From Frankia alni ACN14a (GTDB lineage: Bacteria > Actinomycetota > Actinomycetes > Frankiales > Frankiaceae), in NCBI RefSeq assembly GCF_000058485.1, contig NC_008278.1:3714962-3778961 (forward strand): a stretch of 64,000 nucleotides of DNA, written 5' to 3'. Position numbers and translations under genes: made by a program. Shown here one piece after another: positions 8,641 to 18,200 of this stretch (its first letter is position 1; each line of letters starts with the position of its first letter). A model generated the notes under the pieces. It did not search any database. It saw only the letters and a program-made list of their open reading frames with translations, and had not been told where the DNA came from.

Positions 8641-10866
8641 CTACTTCTCGAGGCCCGTCCCGGCTCCGCGGCCGAGGGCCGATGGCGTGCCGGGGCTCGC
8701 CGCCGCGGCCCGGGGAGCCGGCGTGAACGAGGATGTCAGCAGCTCGGCCAGCAGGTCACGCAGGACCGGCAGGCCGTCCTCGCTGAGTACCGACTCGGGA
8801 TGGAACTGCACCCCGGTGAACGCCGCCCCGCGCAGTGCGTGCACCGACCCGTCGGTGCGGTCGAGTGCCAACCGGACCGGACCGTACGCGGTGGCGAGCT
8901 CGTCGCTGTCGGCCATCGCGGTGAAGGTGGAGTAGAACCCGACGCGACAGGGCCGGCCGAACAGGTCGATGGTGCGCGCGAGCCCCTGGTAGGGGGCGTC
9001 GCGACGGTGCAGCCGCAGCCCCAGCAGCCCGGCGAGCAGCTGGTGGCCGAGGCAGACGCCGAGCAGCGGCCGCCGCGCCGCCAGCCGATCCGCGATCACC
9101 CGCCGCATGGTCGCCATCTTCACGTCGGAGACGTCGTCGGGGTCGCCGGGCCCGGGCCCGGCCACCACCAGGTCGAACCCCGCGCCACCATGGTCGCCGT
9201 CAGCCGCACCGGGATCGCCGCCATCCGCTCCGAGATCGCCGCCATCCGCTCCGGGATCGCCGCCAGCCGCACCAGGGCCGACCGCCTGCGCCCCAGGGCC
9301 GCCGCCATCCGGTCCCCGGCCGCCACCGTCCGTGCCCTGGACAGGCTGTCCGGCCGCCTGGTCCCACGGCCGGAGGGTGACCGCGAGGCCGAGCTCCCGC
9401 AGCAGGTGGGCGAGCATGCCGGCGAAGCTGTCCTCGGCGTCGACGATGAGGGCGCTGCGGCCGGTCAGCGCGGGCACCGCGGCCGTCCCCGGCTCGCCCC
9501 GCCGCAGCCAGAAGGGGGCGAGGTGGGTGTTGCGGGCGGCGAGCGCCCCCGCTATGCGTGGATCCGCCGCAAGCGGCACGCGCGGACCGTCCGGCGAGGG
9601 CTGGCCGAGGTCCCGCCGCGAGTCGGTGGCGTCGCGGACGGTGGGTGGGAGGCTGGTGGGGAGGAGGCTGGTGGGGCTGGTGGGGAGGGGGCCGGCGGGT
9701 GGGCGCAGGCCGAGGGCGGCGAGGATGCCGGCGGCCTTGGTGTAGGTCTCGGCGACCTCGCCCGCGGCGGTGGAATGGCGGACCAGCGTCGCCCCGACGG
9801 GCACCCGCAGCCGCCCGTCGGGGGTGATCTCCGCCGTGCGGATGAGGATCGGGGCGTCGAGCGTCTGGCGGCCGGCCTCGTCGCGGCCGAGCAGGGCGCA
9901 CACCCCGCCGTAGTAGCGCCGTCCCCGGCGTTCGTGGCGGGCGATGACCCGCAGGGCGTTGTCCAGCGGGCTGCCGGTGACGGTCGGGGCGAACATCGTC
10001 TCGCGCAGCACGTCGCGCACGTCGGCGTCACCGCGGCCGGCGAGCAGGTACTCGGTGTGCACGAGGTGGGCCATCTGCTTGAGCTGCGGACCGATGACCT
10101 CGCCGCCGCGCTCGGCGACCCGGGCCATCATCTTCAGCTCCTCGTCGAGCACCATGTACAGCTCGTCGATCTCCTTGGGATCGGCGAGAAACCGCAGCAG
10201 CGCCGCGGGGTCCGGGCCGGTGGCGGGCAGCCAGTGGGTGCCGCTGATCGGGTTCATCATCACGAGCCCGGCCTCGACGCTGACGTGCCGCTCCGGCGTG
10301 GCCCCCACCAGCGTCCGGGTCCCGGTGTGGACGAGGAACGTCCAGTAGGCGCCGCGCTCACCGAGTAGCAGGCGGCGCAGCGCGGCGAGCCCGGCGGCCA
10401 GCGGCGGGGTGTCGAGGTCGGCGGAGTAGACGCGGTGGATGACGAAGTTCGCGCCCTCGCCGCGGCCGATCTCCTCCCGCAGCACCGTGGAGACCGTCTC
10501 GGCGTACTGCTCGTCGCTGAGGTCGAAGTGCCCGCCGGTGGCGGTGATCGCACGGTCGGGCAGCGCGGCGAGGGCCGTCGCGAGCGGGATCCGAACGTGT
10601 TCGTCGACGCGCAGGCACTCCAGCGGCATCGCGTCGTCGACGCAGGTCAGGCCGCGTTCGGTGAGCTGGCGGTGGGGCACGAGGGCGAGCGTGCGCGGCC
10701 CGGCGGGACCGGCGGCGGGCAGGGGGAGGTCGGCGAGCCGGTCGACGACGTCGAGTTCGCCGCGCAGTACGTCGAGATGGTCGGCGCCCTCGCGGCGCAG
10801 CAGCGCGAACGGACCAGGTTCGCCGCCGGCGCCGGCGGTGGCGAGCAGGGAACGGAGCAGATCCAT
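8641..10866 (-). CDS. PhzE-like fused aminodeoxyisochorismate/anthranilate synthase
   Basis: A 741-residue fusion of a chorismate-binding domain (about 70-420) and a class I glutamine amidotransferase (about 480-715). The first domain shows FVIHRVYSA, MMNPISGT and the metal-site segment around LDEELKMMARV and TVTGSPLDNAL. The second shows VVAGPGPGDP, GVCLGHQLLAG with the nucleophilic Cys, and TGVQFHPES with the catalytic His. Such fusions make 2-amino-2-deoxyisochorismate (phenazine-type pathways) or anthranilate from chorismate and glutamine. About 50 Gly/Asp-rich repetitive residues are inserted in the amidotransferase domain before VVAGPGPG. ATG 10866 has GAGG eight bases upstream. No other phenazine gene lies nearby, so the pathway is open. 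Confidence 0.85.
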   Translation of the reverse strand: MDLLRSLLATAGAGGEPGPFALLRREGADHLDVLRGELDVVDRLADLPLPAAGPAGPRTLALVPHRQLTERGLTCVDDAMPLECLRVDEHVRIPLATALAALPDRAITATGGHFDLSDEQYAETVSTVLREEIGRGEGANFVIHRVYSADLDTPPLAAGLAALRRLLLGERGAYWTFLVHTGTRTLVGATPERHVSVEAGLVMMNPISGTHWLPATGPDPAALLRFLADPKEIDELYMVLDEELKMMARVAERGGEVIGPQLKQMAHLVHTEYLLAGRGDADVRDVLRETMFAPTVTGSPLDNALRVIARHERRGRRYYGGVCALLGRDEAGRQTLDAPILIRTAEITPDGRLRVPVGATLVRHSTAAGEVAETYTKAAGILAALGLRPPAGPLPTSPTSLLPTSLPPTVRDATDSRRDLGQPSPDGPRVPLAADPRIAGALAARNTHLAPFWLRRGEPGTAAVPALTGRSALIVDAEDSFAGMLAHLLRELGLAVTLRPWDQAAGQPVQGTDGGGRGPDGGGPGAQAVGPGAAGGDPGADGGDLGADGGDPGAADGDHGGAGFDLVVAGPGPGDPDDVSDVKMATMRRVIADRLAARRPLLGVCLGHQLLAGLLGLRLHRRDAPYQGLARTIDLFGRPCRVGFYSTFTAMADSDELATAYGPVRLALDRTDGSVHALRGAAFTGVQFHPESVLSEDGLPVLRDLLAELLTSSFTPAPRAAAASPGTPSALGRGAGTGLEK

Positions 10867-11215
10867 GATCATGGCCTCGTGGGGTCGGGCGGGCGCCGTG
10901 GGCGACGGCCGTCCCTCGCCGTGTCGAGGTGACGATGGCGGCCGCCGGGGTGGGCGGCCGCGTGCGTGGACTACGCGCGCTGGGTGCGGACCGCCGATGT
11001 GGCGGCCCACCAGAGACTCCGGCGCGCGGGCATGCGGTTACTCTAGCGTGCCGTCGGCCGCGGTCCATGCGTGCGTCCTGTGGTCCCCGGTTGCCCCGTG
11101 GGCCCACCGGCCGCGTCTGGTCCTGGTGGCGGGTCCTGTCCCCGGCGGCGGTCCTGGCTGGGTGGATGTGGTGTTCGGGCGGAAACCCACCTGACCGATC
11201 GGTATGCTGACGACC
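10867..11215. other. Divergent intergenic region
   Basis: This stretch of about 340 bp separates the PhzE-like gene (minus) from the luciferase-like gene (plus). It holds no credible gene. The only regulatory signal seen is the palindrome at 11194-11203 next to the + strand start. Confidence 0.6.
11194..11203. promoter_or_regulatory. ACCGATCGGT palindrome at the gene start
   Basis: A perfect 10-bp palindrome within TGACCGATCGGTA ends immediately before the ATG at 11204 and 12 bases before the GTG at 11216. Short GACCGATCGGTC-like palindromes are typical TetR operators, and a TetR gene lies just past the end of the adjacent gene (12425-13144). That this repressor binds here is inference. Confidence 0.4.
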
Positions 11216-12304
11216 GTGAAGTTCGTCGTGCTTTCGCTGATCGTCAATGCTCCGGACCCGCACACGGGCGTGACGATGAGCCAGCACGACAAGCTCGCCA
11301 GCGTCCTGGACCAGGCGGCGCTGGTCGAGCAGCTCGGCTACGACGCCTACCAGATCGGCGAGCGGCACGGCGCCCCGTTCCTGTGCTCGTCGCCGGCGGT
11401 GCTGCTGACCGCGGTCGCCGCCCGCACCCGCCGGGTCCGCCTGCTCACCGGGGTCACCGTGCTGAGCATCCACGACCCCGTGAAGGTGGCCGAGGAGTAC
11501 GCGCTGCTCGACCACATCAGCGGCGGCCGGCTCGACCTCGTCATCGCGAAGGGCAACCACGCGCCGCACTACGCGACCTTCGGGCTCGACCCGGCCGAGC
11601 AGTGGGACGTGCTCGCCGAGAAGTACGAGCTGCTGCGCCTGCTGTGGTCGCAGGAGAGCGTGACCTGGTCCGGGCGTTACCGGGAGCCCCTGGTCGACCT
11701 GACGACGCAGCCGCGCCCCTACCAGTCGACGATCCGGGTCTGGCACGGCAGCGCGACAAGCCGGCAGACGACGGAGCTGGCCGCGAAGCACGGCGACCCG
11801 CTGTACTCGGCCAACGGGTTCTTCAGGGTGGCCCAGTACCAGGACCTCATCGACCACTACCGCCAGCGCTGGGCCGAGCACGGCCATCCGGGCGAGCCCC
11901 TGGTCGGCAGCGGTTTCCCGGCCCTGCTGATCCGTAAGACCTCGCAGGAGGCCCTGGAGGCGTACCGGCCGTTCTGGAACGCCCAGCGCGCCACCCCCGC
12001 CGCCAAGCACAACAACTCGCCGTTCTGGGAGCTGGAGGAGTTCATCGAGCAGGGCTCCGCCCTCGTCGGCAGCCCGCAGCAGGTCCTCGACAAGATCCAC
12101 CGGTTCACCGAGCTCTACGGCCAGCAGCTCACCGGCATCGGCGTCGACTCCCTGCCGGTCGCCTGGCAGCGTGAGCAGCTCGAATGGTTTGCCGCCGACA
12201 TCGCCCCCGAGCTGCGCCGCACCTACCCCGACACCCTGTGGGAGTCCGAGCCGACGACCGACCCCACCGCCACCCCGGCCGCGGCTGACGCCCTTTCTGG
12301 GTAG
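11216..12304 (+). CDS. LLM-class flavin-dependent monooxygenase
   Basis: A 362-residue luciferase-like monooxygenase from the GTG at 11216 (366 from ATG 11204). Landmarks: LVEQLGYDAYQIGERHGAPF, the strand RRVRLLTGVTVLSIHDPVKV, DHISGGRLDLVIAKGNHAPH, and RVWHGSATSRQTTELAAKHG. It probably oxidises a small organic substrate with FMNH2 supplied by a separate reductase; the substrate is unknown. No Shine-Dalgarno sequence is obvious, and the promoter side carries a palindrome, so translation may be leaderless. The C-terminal 20 residues are Thr/Ala/Pro-rich and outside the fold. Confidence 0.85.
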   Translation: MKFVVLSLIVNAPDPHTGVTMSQHDKLASVLDQAALVEQLGYDAYQIGERHGAPFLCSSPAVLLTAVAARTRRVRLLTGVTVLSIHDPVKVAEEYALLDHISGGRLDLVIAKGNHAPHYATFGLDPAEQWDVLAEKYELLRLLWSQESVTWSGRYREPLVDLTTQPRPYQSTIRVWHGSATSRQTTELAAKHGDPLYSANGFFRVAQYQDLIDHYRQRWAEHGHPGEPLVGSGFPALLIRKTSQEALEAYRPFWNAQRATPAAKHNNSPFWELEEFIEQGSALVGSPQQVLDKIHRFTELYGQQLTGIGVDSLPVAWQREQLEWFAADIAPELRRTYPDTLWESEPTTDPTATPAAADALSG

Positions 12305-12424
12305 GTGGCTGGCCCGGCCCCGGCGACTGGGGCGCACCCTCCTGCGGCGCGCCGGGGGTAGTCGTCGCCGGACGAGCAGGCTCTTGGCCGGGCAGGCGGC
12401 TGCCGACAGACGTCGACAGGGCCG

Positions 12425-13144
12425 TCAGGCGATCTCGAGGTTCAGCGATCGCACGAGGCCGACCAGCTCGTCGCGGTACAGCGTCGTGGGGTCGCCGGTC
12501 ACCGAGCGGAGGTGGCCGTAGATCTCGAGGGCGACGGGGCCGTGCATCCGGCCCCACACCCGGGCGGTGAGGGCGAGCCCGGCCGGCGGCAGGTCGGGGT
12601 AGGCGTCGCGCACGGCGGACACCATCGCCGGCGCGAAGTCGGACCACTGGTAGCCACTGCCGAACTGGTCGGTTCGGATGCGCGGCCAGGCAGCGGCGAC
12701 GAGGCCCGTGATGCCCAGGCAGGCGCGCTTGGCGGCCGCGGGGACGGGCCCGTCCGCCGGCGCCTGGTAGCCGGGCACGGCGTCGCCGTAGATCAGCCGG
12801 AAGCCCTGCTGGTTGGCCAGCGACCATCGACGGAACGCCTCGCCCCAGGCCACGATCCGGCCGCCGAGATCGTCGGGCGGGACGGCGTCGCGGGCCGCCT
12901 CCAGCTCGTCGATGACCGAGACGTACGTGTCGGCGATCAGCGTGGTGATGAGCGCGTCGCGGGTGGCGAAGTAGCCATAGATGGCACTGCCGCTCATGCC
13001 CATCGCGCGCGCGATGGCGCGCAGCGAGATGGCGTCGGGTCCGCCCTCGGCCATGTGCGCCAGCGCCACCGCCTGGATCTCCGCGGTCGTCTGCGCACGC
13101 AGCCGCGCGCGTCGACCCAACGTCTGCTCACCCACCCTTGACAT
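12425..13144 (-). CDS. TetR-family regulator
   Basis: A 239-residue regulator. The HTH is at about residues 18-62 (ISLRAIARAMGMSGSAIYGY is the recognition region), followed by AWGEAFRRWSLANQQGFRLI and YQWSDF, a pattern typical of TetR proteins with a WHG-type C-terminal domain. The ATG at 13144 is used because upstream sequence is not TetR-like. It is divergent, by only 28 bp, from the deleted dehydrogenase at 13173, so that gene was probably its target before decay; the palindrome at 11194 offers another possible target. Confidence 0.85.
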   Translation of the reverse strand: MSRVGEQTLGRRARLRAQTTAEIQAVALAHMAEGGPDAISLRAIARAMGMSGSAIYGYFATRDALITTLIADTYVSVIDELEAARDAVPPDDLGGRIVAWGEAFRRWSLANQQGFRLIYGDAVPGYQAPADGPVPAAAKRACLGITGLVAAAWPRIRTDQFGSGYQWSDFAPAMVSAVRDAYPDLPPAGLALTARVWGRMHGPVALEIYGHLRSVTGDPTTLYRDELVGLVRSLNLEIA

Positions 13145-13172
13145 CGTACAGCGCGCGAATAAAGTGCGGCTC

Positions 13173-13880
13173 ATGAAAACCGAGCACCGCACGGAAATCG
13201 AACGGCCCTCGCTATCGGTGGTCTCGACCGGTCCGTCGAGCGCCAGGGCAGTCCTGTTCGACACGCTGGGCGCGCCCGACGTGCTCTACCTCGACGACGT
13301 CGAGCTGGTCGAGGTCGGACGGATGCAGCCCGGCGACACGGTGGTGATCACGGCCGCGTCCAGCGCGGTCGGGCTGGCCGCGATCCAGCTCGCGAACTGT
13401 CTCGGGGCCACGCCCGTCGCCGTCACCAGGACCGGCGCCAAAGCCGAGCGGCTGCGGGAGATCGGCGCCGCGCACGTCATCGCCAGCGACGACGGCGCTG
13501 TGGTCGAGCAGGTGCACGCGCTCACCGGCGGCCACGGTGCTCGCCTCGTCTTCGACAGCGTCGGCGGCCCCGACCTGCCGACGCTCGCGCGAGCCGTGGC
13601 CGCCGACGGCATGCTGATCGTCTACGGATCCCTCGACCCGCGGCCTGCTCCCCTTCCGATGTGGTGGCCGGTCAACGTGTACGGCTACGCCGTCTTCCAC
13701 CTGTTCGCCGACCCGGGGCGCATCCGGCGCGCCGAGGCGTTCATCGGCAACGGCGTGCGCCGCGGAGTCCTGGCACCGGTGATCGACCGAACGTTCGACC
13801 TCAGCGACGTCGCCGCGGCACACCGTCGCATGGAGACCAACAACCAGATCGGCAAGATCGTCATCACCGTCGGGCACTGA
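13173..13880 (+). pseudogene. MDR dehydrogenase with in-frame internal deletion
   Basis: A 235-codon open frame, against about 325 for the family. It begins like an MDR enzyme (ARAVLFDTLGAPDVLYLDDV, about residues 28-47), then jumps directly to the cofactor domain: VEVGRMQPGDTVVITAASSA, followed by VGLAAIQLAN, and FDSVGGPDLPTLARA. The 80-100 residues that form most of the GroES-like catalytic domain are missing although the frame is kept. The cofactor domain and C-terminus (IGKIVITVGH) look intact. It probably is non-functional as an oxidoreductase. The first 25 residues are also atypical. A truncated but expressed Rossmann protein cannot be excluded. Confidence 0.7.
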
Positions 13881-13911
13881 TGCGAACACCGATCAGAAGG
13901 AAGCGTCCGCC

Positions 13912-13980
13912 ATGAGCTCGGCCCCCATCGACCCGGCCAGTGCCGCGCAGCTCGTCCAGGAACCCGACCACCGGCTGAGA
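13912..13980 (+). pseudogene. Possible 5' gene fragment
   Basis: ATG at 13912 follows AGAAGGAAG with a seven-base spacer and encodes MSSAPIDPASAAQLVQEPD. This resembles the start of a real gene placed 31 bp after the deleted dehydrogenase, but the frame then turns into Arg/Pro-rich low-quality coding. I read it as the surviving start of a deleted gene. Low confidence. Confidence 0.25.
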
Positions 13981-14120
13981 GTCCCCGCCGGCACACCTGT
14001 CCCGAGGTGGACCGCCCGCCGAGCCCGGACCGCCCGCCCACCCGCGTGCGGGAGCTGCGCCCAGCTCCGCGCCGGCCGGACGGCCGGCGCGACAGGCGCG
14101 GTGTCGAGTCGCCGGCGCGG

Positions 14121-14507
14121 TCAGCCGAGGGCGGCGGTGGCCTCGATCTCGACGAGGGCCTCCGGGCGGCCGAGGCCGGCAACCCGCAGGACCGTGACGG
14201 CGGTGGGATGGGGTCCCCACACCGGGCCGGTCGCCGCGTACGCCTCGGCGGGATCGACGTGCGCGGCGAGGTAGACGTTCAACCGGGCGACGTGCTCGGG
14301 CCCCGCGCCGGCGGCGGCGAGCAGCGTGAGGACGTTGCGCAGCGCCTGAGCGGTCTGCTCGGCGATCCCGCCGGTGATGACGCCGTCGCGGTCGGTCCCG
14401 TTCTGGCCGCCGATGTAGAGGGTCCGGCCGGCCTCGGCCACCGTCGCCTGCGAGTAGGCGGGCGAGGAGTGCAGCTCCGGCGGGTTGAGATGGGTGACGG
14501 TGCTCAT
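14121..14507 (-). CDS. RidA/YjgF-family protein
   Basis: A 128-residue RidA-superfamily protein, trimeric enamine/imine deaminases or related enzymes. Seen: YSQATVAEAGRTLYIGGQNG, EQTAQALRNVLTLLAAAGAG, VARLNVYLA and a C-terminal LVEIEATAAL. The Arg usually found in the C-R-E-N/KIE region of true RidA is not evident (the segment reads TVLRVAGLGRPEALVEIEA, which has an Arg further along), so this is a family-level call. ATG 14507 follows AGGAACGAG. It is separated from the PKS gene by 700 bp on the opposite strand. Confidence 0.8.
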   Translation of the reverse strand: MSTVTHLNPPELHSSPAYSQATVAEAGRTLYIGGQNGTDRDGVITGGIAEQTAQALRNVLTLLAAAGAGPEHVARLNVYLAAHVDPAEAYAATGPVWGPHPTAVTVLRVAGLGRPEALVEIEATAALG

Positions 14508-15209
14508 CGGTCTCGTTCCTCCTTGGGTGATGTCCTGACTCGAGGGTGACCGAGGGGGCGCCAGATCGGGCCGATGGCGGCGCCCTCGCCGAGGGTTCCT
14601 TCGGGCGTGGTTCTCGCAACTGTCGCCGTCCCGGCGGGGGACGCTGCGCGGACGTCGGGCCGGACCCGTTCTGCCCGGCGGCGGGGGCGCCCCCACCGCC
14701 GGGGCGACCAGGCGTGAGCATGCAGACACCCCGTGCCCGACCAGCGGCCGTCACCTGCGCGGATGGTGGCCCGGCTCGGACTGGCATGGCCCGATCGCGC
14801 CAGGGTCATTTGTCGTAATTCGACCGCGTCGGGCACGATTCCACCATGCGTCCAAGGTGATCAACTCTCGGGCGCCGGCACCTGAGTCGTCCGACCGGGA
14901 CAACGAGCCGTCGCACTCCACCTGCGGCCGCCCAGCCCGGTCCGGCCGCCCGCCGGCCGCCCGCGTCGGCGTCCGCGTGGCCACGCGGACGCACCGGATT
15001 GGCCCCGGTCCACCGGGACGCAGTCTCCATCTCTGTGCTGCACACCGGCGGCTGGCGCGTCGCCTCAGCGCGGGCACGGACCCGTCCGTGCCCGTCGCGC
15101 CTGCGCGCCGGTCGTCCGCTGGCCGCGTGCGGGCGCAGGCAACCGTCGCCGACAGATCGATGCCCTGTTCCTGAGCGTTGCCCTGTTCCTGAGCAAGGTG
15201 GGAGTTCGC
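14508..15209. other. Long divergent intergenic region upstream of the PKS
   Basis: About 700 bp between the RidA gene (minus) and the PKS (plus), with no credible gene. It contains an AT-richer patch at 14800-14865 that may be a promoter, and a tandem 15-bp repeat just before the PKS. It probably carries the PKS promoter. Confidence 0.6.
15162..15194. repeat. Direct repeat just upstream of the PKS start
   Basis: GCCCTGTTCCTGAGC occurs at 15162-15176 and again at 15180-15194, an 18-bp period, ending 15 bp before the PKS ATG. It could be an activator site or a chance duplication. Confidence 0.7.
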
Positions 15210-18200
15210 ATGCGCGATTTGCGCCAGACCCTCGGACGATCCCCGCGCGCGGCGGGCGAGTCGGCCGAGGCGTGGCGGGCCCGGCTGGCCGGCCGGTCGG
15301 CGGACGCCCAGCATGAGCTGCTGCTCGACCTGGTCGCGGCCCAGGTGGCCGCGGTGGCCGGCCCGGGCGCCGGCATCGTCGATGCGGAGGCGCCGTGGCG
15401 CGCTCTGGGGATCTACCGCCACATCGCCGAGCGGCTGCGGGCGGCGCTGGCCGAGCAGACGGGTCTGCGCCTGTCCGCCACCCTGTTCTTCGACCGGCCG
15501 ACGCCGCGGGCCCTGGCGGACCATCTGCGCCGCGAACTGCTCGGGATCGGTGACGAGATCACCGCCGTGAGGCCGACCGCGGCGGGCCCCGCGGCGGGAC
15601 CGCTGGCGGGTGGGGCCGCGGCCGGCGACGGGCAGCGGCCGGCGGACGACCCGATCGTCATCGTCGGCATGGGTTGCCGGCTGGCCGGCGGCGTCGACTC
15701 GCCGGAGGCGCTGTGGGAACTGGTGCACGCCGGGCGAGACGCGGTCGCCGGACTGCCCGACGACCGGGGCTGGGACCTGGCCGGGCTCTACGACCCGAAC
15801 CCCGACCATCCCGGCACCGCCTACACCCGCCACGGTGGGTTCCTCACCGGCATCGACCAGTTCGATCCGGCGTTCTTCGGCATCGGCCCGCGGGAGGCCA
15901 ACGCCCTCGACCCGCAGCAGCGGTTGATGCTGGAGGTCTCCTGGGAGGCGGTGGAGCGGGCCGGCATCGATCCCCGGTCCCTGCGCGGCAGCCGCACCGG
16001 CGTGTTCACCGGCGTCTCGCTGCAGGACTACGGGCCGGCCTGGCACACCGCGCCGCAGGACGCGCAGGGCCAGTTGCTCACCGGCAACGCCTCCGGGGTG
16101 ATCGCCGGCCGGGTCGCCTACACCTTCGGGCTGGAGGGACCGGCGCTGAGCGTGGACACCCAGTGCTCCGCCTCGCTGGTCGCGACGCATCTCGCCAGCC
16201 AGTCGCTGCGCGCGGGGGAGTGTGACCTGGCGCTTGTCGGCGGGGTGACCGTCATGTCGACGCCGGGGATCCTGGTGGAGTTCAGCCGCAAGCGGGGGCT
16301 GGCGCCCGACGGACGGTGCAAGGCGTTCTCCGCCGACGCCGACGGCACCGGCTGGGCCGACGGCGCGGGCGTGCTGCTGCTGGAACGGCTCTCCGACGCC
16401 CGCCGCCGCGGCCACCGGGTCCACGCGGTGCTGCGCGCCACGGCGATCAACCAGGACGGCGCCAGCAACGGGCTGACCGCCCCCAACGGCCTGTCCCAGC
16501 AGCGGCTCATCCGCCAGGCGCTGGCCAACGCCGGCCTGCGGACCGCCGACGTCGACGCGGTGGAGGCGCACGGCACCGGCACCACGCTCGGCGACCCGAT
16601 CGAGGCCCAGGCCGTCCTCGCGACCTACGGTCAGGACCGGCCGGCCGGCCGGCCGCTGTACCTGGGCTCGCTGAAGTCCAACATCGGCCACGCCCAGGCC
16701 GCGGCCGGGGTCTGCGGGATCATCAAGATGGTCCAGGCGCTGCGGCACGAGGTGCTGCCGCGCACCCTGCACGTCCGCGAGCCCTCGCCGCACGTCGACT
16801 GGTCGGCCGGCGACGTCGAGCTGCTCACCGAAAACGTCGCCTGGCGGCGCCGTGAGGGCCGCCCGCGCCGGGCCGGCGTGTCCGCGTTCGGGGTGAGCGG
16901 CACCAACGCCCACGTCATCCTCGAGGAGCCCCCGGCCGAGCCGCGCCCGCCCGCGCCGCGCAGCGGCTGCGCCGACCGGCCCCGCACCACCACCCCACCC
17001 GCACCCACCACCCCGCCCGCACCCGTCACGCCGCCCGCCGCTGCCATCCCACCCACCACCGAACCCACCACTCCACCTGCCACTCCGACCGCCACCCCTC
17101 CCGCCGCCGCGGTGCCGGTGGCGTCCGGGGCGCCGGTCGCCGTCAGCGGCGCGGCGGTGCCGATCGTGCTGTCCGGTCGGACGCCGGCGGCGCTGCGCGC
17201 CCAGGCCGAGCGGCTTGCCGCGTACCTGGACCGCCGTCCGGGCCTCGACCCCGTCGACGTCGCCCACACCCTCGCCGGCCGGTCCCGCTTCGAGCACCGG
17301 GCGGTGGCGCTGGCCGGCCCGCGTCGAGGCGGCGACGGCGGCCGACGTCTCGCCGGTGCGCTGTCCGCGCTCGCGGCGGGCCGACCGGCGGCCGGGCTCG
17401 TTCTCGGCACGCGCCCCGCCACCCCGCCGGGCCGCACCGCCATGCTGTTCACCGGGCAGGGCAGCCAGCGCAACGGCATGGGCCGCGACCTCTACGACGC
17501 CTTCCCCGCGTTCGCCGACGACCTCGACGAGATCTGCGACCGGTTCGCCGACCACCTCGCCCGGCCGCTGCGGGAGGTGATGTTCGCCGCCCCCGGCACG
17601 CCCGACGCCGCCCTGCTCCACCGCACCGAGTACACCCAGCCGGCGCTGTTCGCCTTCGGTACGGCGCTGTACCGACTGGTCACCTCCTGGGGGGTGACCC
17701 CGGCACTGCTCGCCGGGCACTCGATCGGCGAGCTGACCGCCGCCCACGTCGCGGGCGTGTGGTCCCTGGACGACGCGGTGACGCTGGTCGCCGCCCGCGG
17801 CCGGCTCATGCAGTCCTGCCGTCCCGGCGGCGCGATGATCGCGATCCGGGCGGGTGCCGGCGAGGTCGCCGCGTCGCTGGCCGGCCAGGAGGGGCGGGTG
17901 GAGATCGCCGCCGTCAACGGTCCCGAGGCGACGGTCATCGCCGGGGACGCCGACGCCGCCGAGCGGATCGCCGCGGCCTGGGCGGCCCGCGGCCACGCGA
18001 CGAGGCGCCTCGCGGTCAGCCACGCCTTCCACTCCCCGCACATGGCGGGCATGCTCGACGAGTTCCGGGTCATCGCCGGGCAGGTCACCCACCACGCACC
18101 GGCGATTCCGATCGTGTCCACCCGCACCGGCGAGCCCGCCGGCGACGAGCTGTGCACCCCCGACTACTGGGCCGGTCACGCGCGTGGCGCGGTGCGCTTC

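Noticed and set aside
8641-10866. Phenazine biosynthetic cluster
   Set aside because: Only the PhzE-like gene is present locally; PhzD/F/G/B genes are not adjacent, and the SnoaL remnant and the isochorismatase-like gene are far away.
14857-15174. Small + strand open frame upstream of the PKS
   Set aside because: Arg/Pro/Ala-rich with no motif and no ribosome binding site; treated as intergenic.
16152-16178. KSQ-type loading ketosynthase
   Set aside because: The Gln precedes the active-site Cys instead of replacing it; Cys319 is present.
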